Source: Perkinsus olseni
Taxonomy: Eukaryota; Perkinsozoa; Perkinsida
Assembly (NCBI GenBank): GCA_013115125.1
Contig: JABANN010000065.1
Location: 20,407 to 84,406, forward strand
Direction of reading: 5' to 3'
DNA length: 64,000 bases
Within the stretch, counting starts at the first letter, position 1. Every line of letters begins with the position of its first letter. The notes below the pieces were generated by a model. The model saw nothing but the letters and a program-made list of their open reading frames with translations, was not told the DNA's origin and did no database searches. This document shows, in pieces, positions 56,757 to 64,000 of the stretch. A program made the position numbers and the translations under genes.

Positions 56757-58433
56757 CTATCCATGTTGGCTTGGTGTTGAAGGGCAACGCCGCAAGGCCC
56801 GGCTGGTATGCTTTCTGAGAGTCACCAGTGATAGATTGTGATAGGAGGGAACACCATAACTTACTCTCTTCTTTATCTGAGCGAAGCCTTTTCTTGACCG
56901 ACCTTCTCTCAACTGCAGCTTCATATCCATCCTACACTTCACCGCTCGCAGCCTCCGGTCTATCTGAAAGCATCTGGAGTTTGAAGCCTTGGAACGCTTC
57001 CCTTATGCACCTCTACTGGGAACAAGATTATGCACAACAGTGACGATATATTTACCTCTTCTTGCGCAGGCGGTATAGGGACGGGTATAACATCCTTATT
57101 GTACTCATTGGCCAGCTTCGTCAAGTCCTTAGCAATCGATGATCCTTTGGATGCGAGATTGTTCTTAAAGTCTCGATCAATATCCAGCAAGGTCCCTGAA
57201 CGGAGTAGACTGGCTGTGACACCTCTGGCTGCTGTGAGTTGCACTCGGTTGCCCTACTATCGTCGCCCTCGGCAGTCAGCTGGAAGCTCTCCTTCCCTTC
57301 GGACTCACCAGTATTGGTCTGATCATGATGCTGATGGATAGATTATGTGGATGAGACCAAAGAATGCCACGTCGCGTCTCATTGGCTGAGTGAAGGAAGG
57401 AGCCATCTTACAACTTCAATGGCACGGCCGGTAAGTACGCCGTTGGCACCTAGTTCGGTTCCCCGATGCTCAACCACTCTATTGCGATAGAGGGCATAAC
57501 CTGTTTTATCGAAGTACCTGTCGTAATAATGTACCGAGTACTTCTCCACGGAGAAGTTCAGATGACTGCTAGTTGAGCAGGAGAGACTCGAGAGGCCCGT
57601 GGGCCCTCAGTTGAATAAGGACACCACAAAGGCAAAGTGGAGAAGGAGGCCTTGAACGCTGTTACTTAGCATCAGACGTTGTTGCTAGATCGTCGTGCAG
57701 GGGGACAATTACCCATAATAGATTCTCATCAGACCTGAGAAGAGGGTTGTAGGTCTCCTGACCTGGTGGTCGTAGTAGCAGTGGCTCACCATGTCTTGGC
57801 GATCTGTAGTAACTCCGGGATGTCATGGGAGATTCTCTTAATGCAAGCAGTGATGGCGGTGAGCATCCAAAGGCCGCATTTTATACGATAGCTAGGGCGC
57901 TTTAAGTGGAAGAAATGCATCTGAGAGGGCGATAGATCCGGGCGGAAGGGATCCTTATGGCGCTGGGTGGAAAAGGTCTCACGAGGAATATAGTGCTGGC
58001 CTGGAATAGATCACGATCCATCGAAGCTGAAGTGACGATGAGCAAGGGGTCCTGCCTCTCTGCCCACGCAACCGAGTTCAGGCATATGTCTGTGACCTGA
58101 GCGGAGGCATTGGCTGAAGGAAGATCTTCAAGGCAGACAGCACCAGCGTGTCGAAGAGATCTCTCTCATCTTCAACATTCTCCCAGGGGTCCACAAGAGC
58201 CTGAATGCTGCAACAGATGGAATCATGAGGTTGAGTAGTAGCGAAGGGCTCCACGCAGACGTGCCCTTCCTCACCGAGATCATCTTCTCCTTATAGACTC
58301 TTCTGCACAGATGATAAACTGACGTATCCGGCACAGCTGGCGGAGGGACTAAACCTTTGAGGCGCTCGTCTATCGGCGTATAGTAGAAGCTCTCGAGATC
58401 CTTGTAGAGGTTATCTAGTCGCCCCGGTAACAA
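56757..58433 (-). CDS. Multi-exon gene, unrecognised
   Basis: Minus-strand exons are readable at about 58433-58260 (GRLDNLYKDLESFYYTPIDE, preceded by a plausible AG acceptor, so the true start lies upstream), 58195-58085 (VDPWENVEDERDLFDTLVLS), 58095-57905 (SVAWAERQDPLLIVTSASMD), 57885-57790 (CGLWMLTAITACIKRISHDI) and 57244-57045 (LDIDRDFKNNLASKGSSIAK with LTKLANEYNKDVIPVP). They look like parts of a soluble alpha-helical protein. No domain is recognised and the 3' end is uncertain. Confidence 0.45.
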
Positions 58434-58440
58434 CTAAGAC

Positions 58441-60926
58441 ATGAATATGCCATCACTGGCAGGAAACCCTCTTGGCCGAGCATTAAACCCTACCGACGGG
58501 GCATATCTTGGAGGGACTCTCAATGATGATGTTGGTAGTGGTCCTGCTTCACTCAACAGATCCGCTCCCATGGACACACTACCCAGTGTGAACGAACCGC
58601 TAGAAGGGTCGGGCGAAGTATCCATGTAAGTTCATCGATAAAACTTCGGCGCCTCCGTATCAATGTAATGCCACCATCGCCCAGCACCCTTCTCGTCCCT
58701 GCCCCACTGGATGAACAAAATAAATCTACTATTATCGAAATGAGACCCCAATGTAACCTATAGGCGAGTAGGAAGGCATGTCATGTGGCGTCGGCAGATA
58801 CAAAATACCACCACTGTGGGACCTCCATCAGCCGCTTCCAGGGAGCCTAGCAGGGAGAAAATAGACATCTCATGCTGTGTATCATACATCAGAGGACGGG
58901 TGATAGAGGCCTAGGTTCCAGTGCCTGCACTTACCTCTGAGTTGAGGCACGGGCGTCTGTCTAGCTGGGACTAAGGCGCCCTCAGCCTCGTGACAGCTAT
59001 GGAAGCTACAAAAATACAGGGTACAAAAATAGACAAAAATGATAGGAATAATATTTTGACAAAAACTGATAAAGATACTTCAAATGATAGAATTGTAGCT
59101 AGCAGGCGATTTCCTGACGAAATAGAACGACCCAAACTAAGTGGGGCAGAAAGTGGTACTTGAAAACACTTAACATCACACGTATATCTGATGGGGTGAA
59201 GAACGTGAAGGGGCATCGCTTCACTTATACAAGAGTCGAAGGAACTTAACAATGGATGGTGGTGCTGGCTACAAAATGAATGCATCACTAATCCAAACTT
59301 AACAACAAAAATAATATTATCATCATCTCCCCACTGAGGGTACGGGCCAGCAACAGGAGGGTAGTAATGGACGACTTGAGTGACTAACAGGTGTAAAGTT
59401 GGGAGGGCCCTAGCTGTAGCGTCGGCCTTCTTCAACAACAGAAGGAATCAAAAATCAATGCTGTCGAGGAGATGTCCGCTCCACCGCGCTCTCCGGCATA
59501 GAAAATATCGATCTGAGTTTCTGCCCCTTCACGCCAAGCACCAACTGTTTCCGTGTGGACCTGATGGACTCATACGGCTCAGTGCTAGGGGGCTCCTGTA
59601 CCGTGGTTGGGATGGGCGCAAGCAGCGGAGTGGATGGTATCAGACTTCCACGCCTTAAACCTTCTGAGAAAACAGCACAGCTCAATGGCGGAAGCTCAGC
59701 GAGAACGCTAGGCATTGCGTTATTGTATGAGAACCCTCAAACCAACATCGGTGAGCCACGTGTAGGGGGTTCATACTCTGATACACGGCGTATCCATCAG
59801 GGATGCCGAACGCCCTCATGGTGAGCTGAGCAGCCGTGAGGATGACCTATCCCCATCTACCCGTGTTGCTCCTCACTCTACTAGGGTCTGGCCCTGAATA
59901 GCTGAGCCCACCATCTGTCACAAGGTTAGCCACACCGTGTCTGACAGCAACGGCCTTCCACCTTCACACGGTGAACGGAACGCACGGAGTAGAGAGGCTG
60001 GTAGCGATGACTACCTTCTGATACCTCCTTCAACAGGTATCAAAGGCGCTCCTGCCCCAAGAGGTCCGTCAGGCTGCCGTTCATCAGCGTCGGACGGTAA
60101 GGCAGCCGGGTCCTGTACCGGGAGCATGGTCCTCGTGACACAGCCTCATGGTCACCACACCTACCATGGCCTTTGTAGAGAGTAAATCGCCATGGTGAGT
60201 CTCATCTGTATCTGAGTTGGATCGAGCTGATGACGAATGGGAAGGGTCGCCATGATCCCGGGCTCACCTCGTGGGGTTGTACAAGTTTCGGACACTGATG
60301 GAGGAAGAAGGAATATCGGGACCAATGAGGATAATGGACAAAGCTGTGGATGCAACCTGAACCAACGGGCCAATGTAACGTACTCTGACCAAGCGTATGA
60401 ATATCAAGGAGCAGCACCTTCCAAGCCTGCCTACTGCATGATACGACATCATCTTGGCTAGAGACTAGCTGGCCTAGGCCCATCGTACGATATGGGTACG
60501 AAACACAGTCGAGCGGGAAACCACCTCTGAACTCCAACGACGAGTTCAGAGAACTTCTTCTGAGTTGTGTTGAGAACCCTAGAGATGACCAACGGGGATT
60601 ACTCGGTGGACCCTGGTGCCGTTGTAGTAACCGAACTGGTATCCGATCTATATGCTCTAGCGCCACAGGATGGAGACCAGCAGGTTGAGCCGGAAGTGGT
60701 AGTTGGGAAGGTCGAAGAGGCATCGCTATCCGAAGAAGAGTACGAGCGAGCTCTGATGGTGGTGGCTGCGAAACCTCCTCGAGGTAGACTTTCTGAAGAG
60801 CCACTTCACGGCATGATGGATGGTATCGCCGCAGGAGAAGGCCTACCCCTGTTGCTGTTCACAGAGGCGCTGGTATCATCAGGCGAGAACAACGGTGGCC
60901 TCCAGAAGTGTGGCTGGTGCTGTTGA
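58441..60926 (+). CDS. Low-complexity regulatory-type protein, unrecognised
   Basis: Plus-strand exons are suggested at 58441-58626 (AYLGGTLNDDVGSGPASLN, GTAAGT donor), 59555-59750 (DSYGSVLGGSCTVVGMGAS, LKPSEKTAQLNGGSSART), 59930-60180 (SDSNGLPPSHGERNARSREA), 60237-60460 (GGRRNIGTNEDNGQSCGCN) and 60580-60926 (VEEASLSEEEYERALMVVA, ending GLQKCGWCC). Gly/Ser/Asn-rich composition suggests a disordered protein. No family recognised and exon joins are provisional. The minus strand is also open at 60202-60804 but that frame lacks coding character. Confidence 0.45.
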
Positions 60927-61072
60927 AGTTGATCGCCGAGTGACAGGGGCTTGTTGTAGTCCAAAGTTAGCACCCTAAAAGATGGTGTACTGGGATAACG
61001 TATCACTCCCGAACCACACCTCTTGCAGCGATGGTAACCTTAGTTGGAACGACGTAGCTATTCCCTACGCTT

Positions 61073-62695
61073 CTACCTTTTAGCCTGTCGCCTCTCTCTC
61101 GCGTCATGATAGAAAGCACAGAGCTCCCCTCGGGGGCATCTACCGCGGGCCTTCCAATCACAACCTGAACTCAGGCCACTGCTAGGCACGGAGTTTATGA
61201 GACCACACAGTAGCCTACAGGGCATAGTCTTGTAGTAGGATGGATGGTAGAGCTGCTCCTTGCTGCCATGAGAATACGGGCATCGATGACTATTAGGGCA
61301 TCTACTGCTGTACTCTGCCCATACCCTACTCTTACTCCAATAGGGGCAAGGCTCACTACCATACCCTAGAGCCGGTGATCCTGATGATGAGAATTGGTCA
61401 GAAGTGTGTGTCATGAATGGCAGCACTACTGCGGCAATCCTGGTAAGTGTGTGCATAGTAGCATCGATGCCAATCGTGTTGTACACCATAAGGGCACCAA
61501 AGGGTCTTGAAATGATTAACGAAGAACTCTATGCCTCTAGTTGCCTCTTGGTCCTCAGTGAACATCCTACCATTTATCTGATACACATAGATGGTCCAAG
61601 ACGATGCCGACCGCAAACGAGTGCTGCTATTCCGTAACGTTTTCTACGCTCGAGTGGAGAGGCGTCAGCTCCGACAGCACAGCAGCAGCTAGTCGTGTGG
61701 AAGAATACAGGAGTTCACGCATGCCTTGCGGGTATCCCACCATCACCCTTCGGTGCCATCAACTGTGGCGCTGTTGACTGCCCGAGGCAGCCACAACCAC
61801 TTCTACCCATACGTCCTACCGAGCTACGACGCCTTGTGGATAGTGTAAAGCATCTCTCTCAGAATACCCAGAGAACAAATCCACGCGATTCCGGCTGCAC
61901 AAATTCAGTCAGGAAAAAAGTCATGTTTGAGAGTTGTCAATTCTTGATAGCCCAGCCTAGGGCTGCCCGCTTAGCCAATGCTACGCTGGGTGATTGCGTA
62001 AGGGTCAATGACCGTGAGTTGATCCCGGGATGCATCTCCGAGCGTGGGTTCCTAAGGCACCCAGGCCACCGAGCCAGTGGCACTAACTGCATATTTCACT
62101 GAAACCCGTAAGTTAGCTACCTCGACGGTGCTTCTACTATGCTAAGGCACTACTACCTCACTCCTATCATGTGCAAAGGCACAATGACCAGCCCTCACGC
62201 AATTGGCAATATTCGGCCAAGTGGCACAGAACCTCTGTCTGAAGATGGTAGGGTGGTACCTGCTTCAACGGCACTACCCCCGACCGGCGCCTCATGATTA
62301 CAGTAGCTCTAGCCTAGAGTGGCACTTGCCGCAATCATCACCCTTATCACAGCCCATCACACAGGTGTCTATATCAAAGTGTTGTGAGCACTGCTCAGGC
62401 TCGTAGGTTATGGGATATCGTCGACGGTCACGATGATTGTGGTAGAAGGGACACACTTTCCGGTCGTGTACCTATCGAAAATCCATCAGCAATCGAGAGT
62501 GCTATCCATGTGTTGGCTACGGAGATGAGACCTCCTTACCTGTTCCATATTCCGGCACATCTCCACCTTGAACCCATCAAGCACACTCATGCTCTCCTGC
62601 TTCACATCCCCAAGCGGAATGCTCTCATGTAGATCACATGCCTTCCTTCCACGACGACGGGAGTCGTCCGTGTACGGCAGCCTGTCGGATTCCAA
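61073..62695 (-). CDS. CCCH zinc-finger protein, Unkempt/plant-TZF-like
   Basis: RNA-binding-type zinc-finger protein. Exon 1 starts at 62695 (MESDRLPYTDDSRRRGRKA) and ends at a GTAAGG donor near 62546. A second exon (about 62402-62305) contains CVMGCDKGDDCGKCHSRLEL. A third has FKTLWCPYGVQHDWHRCYYA followed by HTYQD, joined by a roughly 49-nt intron to RRSPALGYGSEPCPYWSKS. The last continues SRCPNSHRCPYSHGSKEQLY, HPSYYKTMPC and GRCPRGELCAFYHDARERR, with a stop at 61073-61075. The spacing, with C-H-D-W and FxHP-Y-K-T-x-C blocks between fingers, follows the unusual arrangement of animal Unkempt and plant tandem CCCH proteins, which bind mRNA and control translation or decay. One or more exons between 62305 and 61620 are not resolved. 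Confidence 0.7.
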
Positions 62696-63038
62696 TCCAT
62701 AGAGGATAGCGTATTGGTATCACTTACAAGTCAAGAGACTGGGTCGAAGTGAGCAGTTGTGATATCTCAGTAGCCGCCCCGGTCGTAGCAGTAACAGCCT
62801 TGCTACGCGGCGTGGTATACAAAGGCCCCTTGAACGGCGTGGTCGGAAGACCAGGAGGCGGGACTAAATTACTCCGCATGCTCTGAAGCAGCAGCCGATT
62901 AAAAATAAAGCTAACAGGCGAAGATTAACTTTTTCGCTGCAGCCGTGGTGAACTAGTAACAAAAGGACACATCACTGATGCGACATCAGATCAACAATAT
63001 AACACCATGACATCATGCAGGTATGCAGCATAATACGC
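62696..63038. other. Intergenic region
   Basis: 343 bases; nothing recognised. Confidence 0.5.
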
Positions 63039-63698
63039 TCAGAAAGGAGGTGAGCTGTACACGTCCGCCAAGGGACTATAAAGGTCTCGCTCCCTCAATG
63101 GTGCGACTAGAATGAAGCCAGTGCCGGATGTATCCAAGACGTTGAAGGACCATTGGCCGGATCGACGACAGAGACGAATGTTGTCGAATGAGAGATGGCC
63201 GACGCCCAACATAGCTTCGGCCGCAGCAAACTCATGAATCTGGTCGGTTGCCGGTCCCCATGGCACGAGTTGGAGGCATTTGTTCCTACGAGGTACCATC
63301 GCAGGAACTGTCTTAAATAAGGGTAGGGAGACAAAGGACATGTCCTCCATTTCAAAGGTCAACTTGACAGGCGTGAGCCAACTATAAGCGTTAGGGAAGG
63401 TTCGGTTTTGAGCGCGGAGTGATACTCTCCAAGGGCTTGTCGCTCCGACAAGCTCAATTACCGGTAAGTCGCTGGTGAAGGAAGGCTCACTGGGCGGCGG
63501 AGGTACGTGCAGCGGACTTCTGCGCAGCGCAACTCTATCACCGATCGTGTCACCACGCGGCTGCGGTTTAACTCTGGCGATGGGCTTGATGACGTCTCGG
63601 AGCTTCTCGTGCTGTTGCCGGGTTTGACTACGCGTGACAGGAGGAGCGTAAGCCATCGTTGCGCACAGTATGAAGAGGGACGCGAAGGATAGCCTCAT
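63039..63698 (-). CDS. Secreted protein, unknown family
   Basis: Complete single-exon frame of 219 codons. The start at 63698 gives a signal peptide (MRLSFASLFILCATMAYA). A basic, Pro-rich segment follows (KPIARVKPQPRGD, LHVPPPPSEPSF), then a probable beta-rich domain containing LPVIELVGATSPWRVSLRA, WLTPVKLTFEMEDMSFVSL and HLSFDNIRLCRRSGQWSFNV, ending VLDTSGTGFILVAPL. The proprotein-like basic stretch could be a processing site. I do not recognise the family. Confidence 0.65.
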   Translation of the reverse strand: MRLSFASLFILCATMAYAPPVTRSQTRQQHEKLRDVIKPIARVKPQPRGDTIGDRVALRRSPLHVPPPPSEPSFTSDLPVIELVGATSPWRVSLRAQNRTFPNAYSWLTPVKLTFEMEDMSFVSLPLFKTVPAMVPRRNKCLQLVPWGPATDQIHEFAAAEAMLGVGHLSFDNIRLCRRSGQWSFNVLDTSGTGFILVAPLRERDLYSPLADVYSSPPF

Positions 63699-64000
63699 GA
63701 TGTAGAAAAGGTTAATCCCTGAGTACAGCTCTTATACGACACCATGACATAATTGAGCATCGTCTCTTCCTTAGGAATGGACACGCACCTCAGGCGGCAA
63801 CAGCGACCGAGGCTTCAAGGAGCGGATGTTACCGTCGCCGTGTTCGGACATACTGGGGAACTGTGCAAGAGTGCAAGTGGCCAAGATATCGGCCGCCGTC
63901 GCCGTCAAGAGGCTGAGCCGCTGGCCTCTGGGTGGGCCCCCACAGGGACAAAACAATCCGAGCGCGGGGGAGGGGACCCCGCGCGTTTGTGCAAATTTCG
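63699..64000. other. 3' end of the window, no gene assigned
   Basis: Upstream flank of the secreted protein. A minus-strand open segment at 63771-63956 has no recognisable feature. Confidence 0.45.

Noticed and set aside
58971-59438. 155-codon hydrophobic minus-strand frame
   Set aside because: It lies in an A/T-rich interval where hydrophobic shadow frames are expected, with no splice or domain support.
60202-60804. A 200-codon minus-strand frame
   Set aside because: It overlaps plus-strand segments with clearer coding character (SEEEYERALMVV), is rich in Leu/Ser/Arg typical of a shadow frame, and has no domain.

Overview
This is eukaryotic nuclear DNA. Most genes are cut by very small GT-AG introns (about 44-75 nt), exons are short, overall composition is near 50% GC, and conserved protein domains can only be read by joining frames across those introns. 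The gene set (ShK/astacin protease, GH19 chitinase, OPR/RAP-like organelle protein, CHD remodellers, truncated globins, many lineage-specific secreted proteins) suggests an alveolate, most likely a Perkinsus-type protist. That assignment is an inference from style and content; no rRNA or spliced-leader gene is present to prove it.

Layout. 1-3.2 kb: exons of an extracellular-type gene leading into an astacin metalloprotease (+). 4.9-7.2 kb: multi-exon coiled-coil gene (+). 7.2-9.5 kb: no firm gene. 9.5-10.6 kb: secreted GH19 chitinase (-) with one apparent frame break. 10.9-13.6 kb: OPR/RAP-like repeat protein (-). 14.1-16.5 kb: RS-domain protein (-), divergent from an ABHD18-like hydrolase (+, 16.6-18.1 kb). 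18.8-20.1 kb: membrane protein (+). 21.5-33.6 kb: a large CHD-type chromatin remodeller and its probable C-terminal extension (+). 33.6-35.0 kb: HMG-box protein (+). 36.0 kb: a 62-aa spliced microprotein (+). 36.7-39.8 kb: M14 zinc carboxypeptidase (+). 41.3-41.8 kb: two very small membrane/secreted genes (+). 42.1-48.0 kb: second CHD remodeller (+). 48.7-51.9 kb: tandem secreted paralogues of unknown function (-). 52.7-54.4 kb: tandem truncated-haemoglobin-like genes (+). 54.8-55.8 kb: cysteine-rich secreted protein with a 10-residue repeat (-). 56.7-60.9 kb: two unrecognised genes. 61.1-62.7 kb: Unkempt-like CCCH zinc-finger protein (-). 63.0-63.7 kb: secreted unknown (-).

The most unusual signal is in the introns. 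At least eight introns whose boundaries are fixed by the conserved protein reading frame contain a short tRNA T-arm/B-box-like sequence (core GGGATCGAACC or its complement). In the antisense cases the tRNA-like 3' end sits almost on the 5' splice site. Comparing the two CHD paralogues shows that intron positions are shared while the tRNA-like content is present in only one copy at each position. A second short motif, GCGGAGCGAAGC, is also concentrated in introns. Together these look like two families of short mobile or recurrent sequences living in a compact intron-rich genome.

Functionally, the window mixes chromatin/RNA regulators (two CHD proteins, HMG-box, RS-domain, CCCH) with secreted digestive or host-interaction-type proteins (astacin, chitinase, carboxypeptidase, several signal-peptide proteins). 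There is no operon logic; neighbours are independent eukaryotic genes.
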